The notes under the pieces: model-generated
Database searches by the model: none
Seen by the model: the letters and a program-made list of their open reading frames with translations, nothing else
What the model was told of the DNA's origin: nothing
Made by a program: the position numbers and the translations under genes
Source: Symbiodinium natans
Taxonomy: Eukaryota; Sar; Dinophyceae; Suessiales; Symbiodiniaceae
Direction of reading: 5' to 3'
DNA: 22,500 bases
Assembly (NCBI GenBank): GCA_905221605.1
Contig: CAJNDS010001846.1
Location: forward strand, 1 to 22,500
Shown: positions 1 to 8,221 of the stretch, one piece after another
Numbering within the stretch: position 1 is the first letter of the stretch
Layout of the letters: every line of letters starts with the position of its first letter

Positions 1-180
1 GAACACGGGGGCGTTTCGTTCCGCTTGATGCCCCGACACCGTCAGATGCATGTGACGCCGCTCTTGCCGCGTCGGCAATGGCTTGGCTTTGAAGCAACTT
101 CTCCACAAATATGGCACCGTAGACAGAGCAACACAACTTCTCTTCCACAAGCTTCATCAACGAGCTTTGCGGCCCAAAGC
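1..180 (-). CDS. Last visible exon of the left-edge gene (partial)
   Basis: The minus frame stays open from the acceptor CTGCAGAG|GC at 180 to the window edge. It encodes an amphipathic helical segment (LMKLVEEKLCC, FVEKLLQSQ), then an Ala/Ser-rich stretch and KRPR. A plus-strand frame of 98 codons at 25-321 overlaps it and is treated as a shadow. The stop codon is not in the window. Confidence 0.55.
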
Positions 181-2071
181 CTCTGCAGCACACGATGGCA
201 TGTAATCATGTTATTCATAAAACAACATGAAAGTATGAACCCCTGGATCGGCCACGCAGCTCACAATGTATGGAGGACGATGTTGTTGTTGCGTCGCCTG
301 CACAGCCTGGCTCGAGGCTGACCCGTGCGTAGCGAGGGGCGCTCCGTCAGTCGTGCTGGTCGGATCCAGCAGTGGAACCTCAGGCGGGGCACCGGCCCTG
401 GCACTATGACGTTGATTGTTTGATCAGGCCGCACACCGCCTCACCCTTACACTTACACCTTACAGCCTCACACCCAATGCACGCACTCAACAGTTGCGGC
501 CAAAGCACACACAGTTTGCACAGTTCCAACAGGCAGTGACCCAGCAGCCACGCAGGTTGTCCCTTGAAGTGCGAATCCATGATGGTTGCGAAGGAATTCA
601 TCGATCCCACAACTGACTCGTGGCTTTTCAGATCCGAATGCAAGAAATCTGTTTCTTCAGCAAAGAAGCGGTCCCACTCAGCGAAAATGCCAAAGCTCAC
701 CAACTTGCGCCGCAATGCTTTGGAATTTTTGAATCCCAGCACACTGTATTTCTCCTGCGATCCGCAGCAAGCAAGACATGACTCGCACTGGACCCATGCT
801 ACTTACTGAGCCTAGCCACACCTCATCACATCAAAGCAATCCTTGTACTCGGACGAGTCAAGCCAGCTTGCGAACACGTCGTGGTACGAGTTCACAGACC
901 TACTGGTAATCAGATTGCGATCGCAATAGGCACGCCACGCCTGCAAGGTTGTTCAGCATGAGCACGAGACAATGACAACAACAAACTCACATTGCAATCA
1001 ACTCATCAATGCAACAAGTTGCACCTTGTCGACATCTTCGACACCTGTGACTAGCTCATGAAAGCTGATGCCCCCGCCGTGGTGAAAGTTGTTGTGAGTA
1101 TCCTTGAGATACCTCGATTGCGGCGCGTAAAGTAAGCATTGCTGTCAGACTTCCAAAATGAATAGCTGTCGTCTGTCTGCAAAAATAATACAGCCTAGCA
1201 ACGTCACCACGTCTCCAGGGGTTCGTGCGTGAAGCACACGGCACCCTTGCAAGCCTGCTTGAAGTGTGCTTTTCACTTGAGGGTTATCCGGAGCCTGCTC
1301 GTAGGCCGAGTAGAATGCCTCTGACCTAAGAGGCGAGTAGATTCTCATCACATTTGTTGCTGCTCTAGTCTAGCAACTGTGCTCCCACACGGTGCCCGCT
1401 GCCCCATGAATGTAGCAAGCAGTAAGCAGCAAGCAGTGAGTGATCAGTGACAAGGCTGTAAAACTGTAAGGCTGTGGCAGCGTTCCGTAAGTCACCGCCA
1501 GATAAGGACCGTTCGGCTTTTCCGGCCTGAAGTCCGGCACAAACTACTCTGTGACTCTGTGCAACTGTAGTCTGTCTCACAGACTTATAAATCATAGCCG
1601 CGTAGCCTGAATTAATTAGACTTTGCTACTCAGCCGGGGGTCGCCAAAAGCCAAGGTTCACCACGGCAGCCTTCAAGTATGCCGTGTTGCAGGACACCAC
1701 GAGTGTAGCGTAGGCGAATTGATAGTTGTTTCCTCGCGTTCAGGGGATGACGGATGATTCCTTTGTTGCCGTCCGGCAGAAACCACGGGACCGTCGTTGT
1801 GGCGTTCTGGTCCACCTGCAAGATGGCAACTTGGAACTGACGACAACGCGACGACAATTCGACTGACTGACTGACATGATTGTGATCGTGCCTGGTAAGT
1901 CTGAAAAACAGCATCCTGCAAAGGTCTGCCACTCAGACGCCCGAAACGCTCGGCCAATGAGCGTTGGCCGTAGATTGTGTCTGATGCTTCCCGCAACGCC
2001 ACAGAGCCAATAACACCAGCTGCTGCTGATCCTGCTGATCCGGTGGTTGCCATTGGCACAGGTGCTGCCAT
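1..2071 (-). CDS. Multi-exon dinoflagellate family protein, unknown function (3' end beyond left edge)
   Basis: Proposed exons in transcription order are 2071-1892, 1815-1675, 1526-1496 (31 bp, doubtful), 1362-1229, 1141-1025, 940-820, 798-541 and 180-1, continuing past the window edge. The start ATG at 2071 opens MAAPVPMATTGSAGS. Codon phases agree at every listed junction, which is the main support for the model. Donors are GCACG (after 1892 and 1229), GT (after 1496, 1025, 820 and 541) and possibly GAAGG (after 1675). About 385 residues are visible. The last visible exon ends in an Ala/Ser-rich stretch with a short basic TKRPR patch, possibly a nuclear signal. I recall similar proteins with the same order (EAFY segment, AWRAYC segment, LRRKLVSFG segment, VEKLLQSQ segment, KRPR tail) in dinoflagellate proteomes. 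I know no function, and no catalytic motif is evident. Confidence 0.6.
541..1141 (-). CDS. Central three exons of the left-edge gene
   Basis: Exons 1141-1025, 940-820 and 798-541 are all under 90 codons and are separated by short introns of 84 and 21 bases. The 21-base gap is unusually small for an intron, so the junction at 820/798 is the weakest of the three. The encoded segments are rich in aromatic and Cys residues (NFHHGGGISFHE, AWRAYCDRN, WVQCESCLACCG). The CESCLACC cluster could bind metal, but its spacing matches no zinc finger I know. Exon 798-541 ends at G|GTCAC, and its phase fits the last visible exon. Confidence 0.5.
1892..2071 (-). CDS. First coding exon of the left-edge gene
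   Basis: This is exactly 60 codons, from ATG at 2071 to a GC donor (CAG|GCACG) at 1892/1891. The N-terminus is Ala/Gly/Ser-rich and is followed by a charged segment (SLAERFGRLSGRP). Two other frames are also open here, but this one has an ATG, a plausible composition and a phase-0 donor. The next exon probably begins after TTGCAG at 1815; the alternative is after GTCAG at 1836, which would add seven residues in the same frame. Confidence 0.5.
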
Positions 2072-2640
2072 AGCAACAGGCTGCTAGTCCCAGCACAGCC
2101 CTTGTTGATGCAACAATCACAGCAATCAGCAGTCACCTTGCCCGACTGGCGACACACACGCAACAGAGCCTAATTACACACGAGCCAAAGCAGCAGTCAG
2201 TCAATCACAAGCTCAGCACGTTGCAAAGAGATTTAGTCAGAGTCATGTTCGTGTTGAATCGTGGCAGGAGATACACTCATACAAGCACAAGCACAAGCAT
2301 AAATATCAGTTCAGTTCAACTGATTCAACCGCTGAATCGCGCGGTGCATGCTGATCGACTCACGGACTGACCAACAACACTTTCCGGCACTTCCGACCAA
2401 GGCTTTTCTCGGCCTTTGCGGATCTGTACAACTGTGCGATTTACAGACAAACTAAACTACCTGATCATGATTTGAATCATTGAGTTGAGTCATCATCGAA
2501 TCGGGCCACTGAACCACTAGAATAGCCGCGCTGCCAAAATCCTTGCCAAACTGTCGAAATTTCGACTCGTGTGCGCGGCGCCAGGCGGTGCCTCTCACGT
2601 ACAAGCATAACTAACACAAGTCCGAGCTAGTTAGCTCAAG
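2072..2640. other. Intergenic spacer between the methyltransferase gene and the left-edge gene
   Basis: This 569-base spacer lies 3' of the methyltransferase stop and 5' of the left-edge gene. I see no supportable ORF, no TATA-like or downstream element I can trust, and no AATAAA-type signal used in context. A copy of the dinoflagellate spliced-leader sequence was looked for and not seen. Confidence 0.4.
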
Positions 2641-3424
2641 TTAAATGATACAAATGTTAATGTTCAATGCTAAACCGACTAACTCTGACTCTTCTTTCTT
2701 ACGGGCCTTCTTCTGCACACAGCCAATGGCGTACAGCATTGCTAGCCCCACCGCCACGCTGTGCATGCCATTGCCGGCCTGGTAATCGGTCGAGTCATGT
2801 TCGTCTCACAATCATGCTGCCACAAGGTGTCGCCGGCTCACGAAACTCACAGAACGTGCCTGTTGCATTTGTGCCGAACGTGAGCGTGTTGGAGCTGAGC
2901 TCGCATCGCACGTGAAGCTGCAAGCCGCCACACCAAACGACATTGTCTTGTCAATTGGGAATCCTTGGCTCATCAGCGCCTCTGTGGAAAGAAGCCAGCG
3001 GCCATGCGCGTCGGACCTCGCACCAAACCATGCTGCACAGAACACAAGTTAACACAACACAACACATCACGTGTGGTAACATTAACATACACACATACAT
3101 ATGTAAACATTGTAAACACTCAGATGCCTACCACAGAATACCAGCATTGCGGATCAGCGTGTGAAGTTTCGACCATCCGCTCATGGTAGCACTGAAGTTG
3201 GGATTTTGATTCAATGAATATGCACCGCCAGTCTTCCGTGTTCGGTACTCTGCCAGGAAATTGAACTCGACTGTCGTCAACGCACGCTCAAATGCCTTGC
3301 GAACAAGTTCAACATCATTCACGAGTGCATGCTTGAAGGCTTCCAGGCTGGCGATACCGCACCCATCTACTTTTGCTCGGCTTTCAGGTCGAGAGCATGC
3401 CCACATCAATTCTTCCCAAACGTC
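2641..3424 (-). CDS. Three methyltransferase exons: target-recognition region and motifs IX-X
   Basis: Exons are 3424-3142 (after TTTTCCAG, GT donor), 3032-2860 (after TGTGCAG, donor CAG|GCACG) and 2778-2641 (after TTACCAG). The 94-residue exon (DVWEELMWAC...) lies where C5 methyltransferases have their variable target-recognition domain. The QGFP motif is in the second exon. The third opens exactly with AGNGMHSVAVGLA, the motif X Gly-Asn pair. Joining MQQ to AGNGMH across a GC intron restores this motif, which is strong evidence for the splice. The tail is KKARKKEESELVG plus a short hydrophobic end. Confidence 0.75.
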
Positions 3425-5905
3425 CTGGAAAACAAAAGCAATCAAATCAGGCATCATGATATGTTATCAGGTCAGATATGGTCCTCGGCAGGAGAACCAA
3501 AGTATGAATCCCAAGCAGGCTCCATCGCAGCCAGCTCCTGACAATACTGCAAGTGAGCATCCGAACACAGTCAATGTGAGTGTACAAATCAGTAACCCTG
3601 GCACACCCTGGCAATCCTGGTTGTACTCGCCAAACCTCACAGGCGCCCTGAACATCTCCACGAACACGTTGACTGGCGCAAGTGCAGCACCAGTCTTCCA
3701 CTTATGGCGTAGAATGCAGTACTGTCTTGGTCTCGTTATAGGCATGCCATACATGTTGGGGTCAATCAGCGCCACGGATACAAAGTATATCGCTCCCAAG
3801 AAATGCTCCAAGGTTGATGCGTCGAAATTAATGACGTTCTCCTGGATTATCAGGGATTCCTGATAATCCCATCGTCGAGAAATCCAGCTGAGGAAGGCTT
3901 TCCACGTGACCCCCTGCTCGCGCATCATCAAACCTCGCTGACTGTAATCCGTGCATGGTGTCCCTGCAACATGTAAATCAGCTGCACGATCGACCTCACA
4001 CATCTGCCCGTGCTTGTAGCACCATGCTTTTCTGATTGTTGCTTCGCCCCTGCGCATCAGCGGCAACAGTACTTCATTAATTGCCGTGTCGTTGGCTGCC
4101 AGGACATCCAGCTGTGCGGCAATATGGGGACGCCAGAAGTCATTCATATCCCCGAAGACATGCTGTGGACAATGTGGGTGACGAAGCAACTCTTCTCGGG
4201 CCTGCGCAGACCACTCAACCGCCGACATGTTGGCTGGCGCAGGGACATGAGATTTGTCCATGTTCAGCTCCGCGCAGATAGCTGTGCCCATCATGATGAA
4301 AGACGTAGCAGGAGTGTCAATGCCGGAAAATTCTGTAGACAGCGATGTTGCTCGCATGTCTTGTAGCAGTTGATACAAGTGCTCAGAATGGGCCGTGCGC
4401 TCCTGAGACACAGACTCACTGATGAACTGTACATCTGGGTCTGGGTCTGAGTCACATACATCCATCAAGTTGCAATCATGCTCACGACTCAGAGCTGCCA
4501 TAGCTTGATCCACCACATGTTTGCAATTGCCTTGCTCGGCAACCGACCGACATATTCGCGCCACTCGCGCAGCATATGCCTTGTCACCATCAACGTCTTG
4601 CACCGGACACAGTCGAGCTGCAGCCACATTCCTGCACAACACATGCATGAGTGATAACACCACGACAATCGCACACATGAGCACTCCAACATGTCCAACA
4701 TGGCAATGCATGCAGCAGCACGGGTCCTAGCAAAGCGAGCGAATGTTGTGACTGCCCAGACCGGCCACATCATCAGCCTAAACACGGAAGGCTTGTGGCC
4801 GTTGCTGTGTGCACACATGGGAGTCGCACTTGCCGAAGGCGTCGCCTCAGGAGACAACCCAACATTCATGCCTGGATTTGCTTGGAGGGTGGCATCGGCA
4901 GTTCCCGATACAGCCGTATCAGGATGCGAGTGTCCTGCTTGGAGTGTGGCTTCACATGTGGTCGTGTCCTGGCTGCCATGGCCGACGGTCGTTGCATGCA
5001 CGGCATCCACGCTATCCGCTGCACCCACATCATCGTTTGTGGCGGCTATGCCCGCCTTTGCATCTTTCATCTCTGTCACAACATCTGAAGCGTTTGCTTC
5101 GTCCGACGTGGCCGGCGCCGTGGGGTTGCTTGCATCGTCCGTCTCAACCGCATCATTGGCAGTGGTTTTGCTCGCATCTTCAGTCTCCGCCGCCACACAT
5201 TGCGCAGCGGCACTGCTCACATCTTTCATCGCCTCTACATCTTCCTTTGCTGTCACATCATGTGCGGTGGCTTTGCTTGTGGTTTCCTTGACCATGTCTT
5301 CCATTGCATCCACCACCACATCATGCGTGGTGGCTTTGCTCGCGTCTTTTGTCTCCACCAGATCATCCATGGTGGTTCCAGCACTTTGTGTCTGTGTCTC
5401 ATCCACAAGTGTGGATGCAGAAGCGTTGTTCTGCGCTGGCACACTTGGAGGCGAAGGTGTGTTGAAAAGATGCTGTATTCCTGCTTTCGTCACCAAACCA
5501 AATTTCACGGTTGGTGGTGGCTCCTGCGCAGCTGACTTGCTACCTTTGCTCGGTGCTTTCGGCTGTGGTGGTGATGGAGATGCTTTCCGTTTGGCATCTA
5601 TTCTGGCCGGCTGCTTGCTCTTTGGCGGCGGCGGTGGCGGGGCATGTGGCTGTTTTGCCTTCGGAGTTGGCGATGGCTTAGAGTCGGGCGCCGCCTTGGT
5701 ACACGCAACACAGCAAGAGTATGTTACATAGCTGCAGAGCGAAATACATGACTTGCTTTTGACACTGACTTAAACAACATGTTGTCTCTGCATCCATAGT
5801 TGCAGCTGACGAGGCTTTCCCTCGCCGCTTTGGCGGGTTGCTCTTGGCAGCCGTGTGAGCGGGAGCGACCGGCTGCTTTCGTTTCCGAATCGGTGGTGAC
5901 GACAT
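2641..5905 (-). CDS. C5-cytosine DNA methyltransferase, six exons, all main motifs present
   Basis: The model runs ATG 5905 to about 5770-5795, then 5694-4766, 4631-3641, 3424-3142, 3032-2860 and 2778-2641, with stop TAA at 2643-2641; it gives roughly 875 residues. Family knowledge: such enzymes transfer a methyl group from S-adenosylmethionine to C5 of cytosine in DNA. Seen, with approximate residues: motif I FSGIDTP (449), motif II VEWSAQAREELL (486), motif III VFGDMND (508), motif IV AGTPCTDYS with the catalytic Cys (574), motif VI ENV (612), motif VIII RPRQY (649), motif IX-type TEALMSQGFP (800) and motif X AGNGMH (830). The N-terminal third is basic then acidic and low-complexity, with likely nuclear signals (RKRK, KRRGK). 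All phases after exon 1 agree. The end of the first exon and the exact donor at 4766 are uncertain. Whether it acts de novo or in maintenance, or inside a retroelement, cannot be told from the sequence. Confidence 0.8.
3641..4631 (-). CDS. Methyltransferase exon with cofactor-binding and catalytic motifs I to VIII
   Basis: The exon starts after TTGTGCAG at 4631. It carries, in order, the SAM-binding loop FSGIDTP, the acidic residue in VEWSAQ that normally holds the SAM ribose, GDMND, the PC dipeptide (Cys codon at 3955-3953), ENV (3841-3833) and RPRQY. Motif III to IV spacing is longer than in bacterial enzymes, leaving an insert of about 50 residues containing two Cys-rich turns. Two donors fit the next exon's phase: GTGAG after 3641 (canonical) and GATTG after 3617 (a GA donor, adding eight residues). 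Confidence 0.8.
4766..5694 (-). CDS. Methyltransferase exon encoding the disordered N-terminal region
   Basis: The exon begins after ACCAAG at 5694 with a Pro/Lys-rich stretch (APPPPPPKSKQP). It then changes to an acidic Thr/Ala/Asp-rich tract at about 5430-5050, built of imperfect repeats of a DASKTTANDAVE-like unit. Near its 3' end it encodes a Ser/Ala-rich segment (LSPEATPSASATP). The best phase-compatible donor is a GC site (TG|GCCGG) at 4766. The plus-strand frame at 4691-5731 is its mirror image and encodes only Ala/Ser/Val low complexity. Confidence 0.65.
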
Positions 5906-6301
5906 CACAAACGCATGTGACAGCTCACTGACAGTACGGGGACGTGTATGCAAGTCGATGCAATGCATAATTGGGCGTTGCCATCTGGTATTATGTGTAC
6001 ACCTTACATATTGAGAAGCATGTTGAATGTGAGCACTGCAGCATCATGCATGCAACACAACCTGATCAGCATGCAAAGACGTGCATCCAGCAATAACGCA
6101 GAGGGCATCAAGTCACTCATGAAGGAGTCTACGCTCAAAGTGATCAAACATGACGGGCACACACAACACCGTGGAGATGATTGACCTGAGTCAAGCAGTG
6201 TTTGCCCGTGAACAGCCCCATATGTAGACAACAAATCCACATCTGCCAGTGAACGTCACATGTCTGCACACAACACGCATACATTGATATCACACAACTG
6301 T
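5906..6301. other. Upstream region of the methyltransferase gene, no gene seen
   Basis: There is an in-frame upstream extension of the methyltransferase ORF to 5968 (MHCIDLHTRPRTVSE), but ATG 5905 opens the more sensible basic Pro-rich N-terminus. The short frames at 5948-6240 on either strand have no recognisable content. The palindromic array begins right after this stretch. Confidence 0.35.
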
Positions 6302-7010
6302 CAGGGCATTCAATGTCCACGCAAAGCTAGTGTTTGCGGTCATGCCATGTCCACACATCAGGTACGCGCTACATGTATCCGTGGACATGTCATGTCCACA
6401 CCCATATACTCGTGGACACCCCATGTCCACACAGCCCGTGGTTGTGGACATTGAATGCCCACGAAACCCATGCAGGTGGACATTGCATGTCCACACCCCA
6501 GGTGTCCGTGGACATGCCATGTCCACACCCAGAAAGCCGTGGACATCACATGTCCACACAGCCCGTGCCCGTGGACATTGCATGTCCACAGAAGCCATGC
6601 CTGCGGACGTTGCATGTCCACACACCCCATGCCCGTGGACATTGGTGCACGTTAACAACCGTCGTCCGTGGACAACGTCGCGTGCCCACACAGCCCGTCC
6701 CGTGGACATTCCATGTCCGCGCCACCCATGCCCGCGGACATCCCAAGTCCGCACCACACCTACCCGTGGACATCCCAAGTCCGCACCACACCTACCCGTG
6801 GACATCCCATGACCACAGCCCCGTTGCCCGTGGACATCCCATGTCCACACCCCACCCTGCATGTGGACATTCCATGGCCACACCCCACTCTTCCCGCGGA
6901 GATCCAATGACCACACCCCACCATGCCCGTGGGCATCCCATGACCGCAAACTGTTCATGCAGGCATCCCGTGTCCACATCCCGCCTGCCTGTGGACATTC
7001 CACTACCACA
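6302..7010. repeat. 32-bp minisatellite of about 22 palindromic (hairpin-forming) units
   Basis: Each unit holds the near-perfect inverted repeat GTGGACAT-NNN-ATGTCCAC followed by a spacer of about 13 bases, typically ACACCCCATGCCC. Starts of the left arm read at 6381, 6412, 6444, 6476, 6508, 6539, 6571, 6603, 6635, 6668, 6702, 6734, 6766, 6798, 6830, 6863, 6896, 6929, about 6960 and 6991, a period of 31-34 bases. Two more degenerate units lie at 6302 and 6336. Arms decay toward the right (ATGACCAC, AAGTCCGC). The array lies between the methyltransferase 5' end and the 3' end of the neighbouring gene. Long frames on both strands (6290-7078 minus, 6334-7137 plus) are by-products of the repeat: 32 is not a multiple of three, so all frames cycle. 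Confidence 0.9.
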
Positions 7011-7130
7011 AAGTAATTGCCCATTAACATCAAGTGTTCATACCAACCGGAAGCCCACCACAGATGTACATCAAACATGTCACACTAGGAATCCTCAGCA
7101 AGTGCATCAGCGATACTGGTGTGCCCCTAG

Positions 7131-7349
7131 CCCCTAAACCCTAACCCTAACACTAGACCCTACAGCCTGAACCCTAAACCCTACACCTTACACCCCCCAA
7201 ACTTTACACCCTAAACACTAAGCCCTAAACCCTAAACCCCTACACCTTACACCCTGATCCCTAAGCCCTAAGCCCTACACCCTGCACCCTGCACCCTATG
7301 CCCCACACCCTAATAAACACTAACCCTAAACCCCAACCCTACCAACAAT
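7131..7349. repeat. Degenerate telomere-like array, CCCTAAA orientation
   Basis: Repeated CCCTAAA-type heptamers with many variants (CCCTACA, CCCTGCA, CCCTTACA) run for about 220 bases. It is an interstitial telomere-type sequence, degenerate throughout. The 7350-7627 flank before the next gene's stop has no gene. Confidence 0.85.
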
Positions 7350-7627
7350 ACACACTGGCTCAGGCTGATCAATCATGAATCATGTGATGCACTCTCAGCT
7401 GCCCACACGTGGAAGTCATCTGTCGAGCCTTGGTAGCACACGGATGCAACGCTATACAACAGTGCTTTGATTGTAGAGAGCCACTCATCGTATATGCTTA
7501 TATGCGCCCACTGCTTGCACTACGTCTGTCTTTTCCCAGGTGCTCGAGATCCCTTGAGACTTCAGATCAAAACAAACTCCACACAGGTGACACGGCTGCT
7601 GCGTGCTGCTATGTGCTGATTCCTACC

Positions 7628-8221
7628 CTACCGCGTCCTGGACTTCCTAGTCCTGGTGTCGTCACTGTCGCCCCGACTCCGATGCTTCTTCTTGTGGTCC
7701 GAGTCCTTCTTGTCCTTCTTCGAGTAGTTCTTGCTGTCGCCCCCACCATCCCGTGGCCGTGACGACCGGGACGACTTTTTCTTCCTCCTCTTGATCGAGA
7801 CGGACTCGTCGTCGCTGATAGGATGCTTGCGCTTGGGTAGTGTCTTGGACTGCGCGGTCTTCACTGCATCTTGTGCCTCCCTTCGTCTCCTTGCCCAAGT
7901 AACTCCAGCGGCAGCGGCAGCTGCAACAATATCATCGCTAGGCTTCCTCTTGGGCATGGGCTTGCTCTTCGGCTTGGCTTTGGCCTTTGTCTTTGCCTGG
8001 CCTACACTGCCCTTTGCCTGGCCTGCACTGCCCTTCTTTTGTGAAGGCGCCGACACAGAGGAAGCTGCCGCTGTTGTCGTGGCATGGGGGGCCGTTTCCT
8101 TCGACGACTCAGACGATGATTCCTCTTCAAGCAACTCTTCCTCCACTGCCTCCGTCGTAACCACATGCATACTCGGGCTCGACGAATCGTCCGAAGCCGT
8201 GCCGCTGTAGCTGCCCGATTC
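7628..8221 (-). CDS. Last exon of the Pro-rich protein: acidic then basic low complexity
   Basis: It starts after TTTGGCAG at 8221, 197 codons plus stop. Segments in order: Ser/Asp-rich (SGTASDDSSSPS), acidic (EAVEEELLEEESSS), Lys/Ala linker (KTKAKAKPKSKP), a short Ala run followed by TWARRRREAQDAVK, KRKHPISDDESVSIKRRKKK, and a terminal Lys/Asp/Ser/Arg tail (KKHRSRGDSDDTRTRKSR). Several patches would act as nuclear localisation signals. The tail resembles RS-type splicing proteins in composition. The plus-strand frame at 7731-8210 is a shadow. Confidence 0.65.
   Translation of the reverse strand, partial: ESGSYSGTASDDSSSPSMHVVTTEAVEEELLEEESSSESSKETAPHATTTAAASSVSAPSQKKGSAGQAKGSVGQAKTKAKAKPKSKPMPKRKPSDDIVAAAAAAGVTWARRRREAQDAVKTAQSKTLPKRKHPISDDESVSIKRRKKKSSRSSRPRDGGGDSKNYSKKDKKDSDHKKKHRSRGDSDDTRTRKSRTR

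Noticed and set aside
2600-2660. Relict spliced-leader sequence (TTAGCTCAAG)
   Set aside because: Only a partial match to the end of the dinoflagellate leader, on the strand opposite to the genes; chance is likely.
3261-3863. 200-codon plus-strand ORF
   Set aside because: Crosses two minus-strand methyltransferase exons and an intron; the opposite strand carries conserved catalytic motifs.
5460-5500. Possible PCNA-binding box near the methyltransferase N-terminus (GIQHLFNTP)
   Set aside because: The Gln-to-hydrophobic and double-aromatic spacing does not fit the PIP-box consensus.
4691-5731. 346-codon plus-strand ORF
   Set aside because: Antisense to the methyltransferase N-terminal exon; Ala/Ser/Val low complexity with no independent signal.
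6302-7010. CRISPR-like array (palindromic repeats with short spacers)
   Set aside because: The spacers of about 13 bases are similar to each other, the repeats drift, there are no cas genes, and the surroundings are clearly eukaryotic.
6290-7137. Long frames on both strands (262 and 267 codons) over the palindromic array
   Set aside because: They exist only because the 32-base repeat lacks stop codons and cycles through all frames; composition is pure repeat (VDMPCPH, GHGMSTG).
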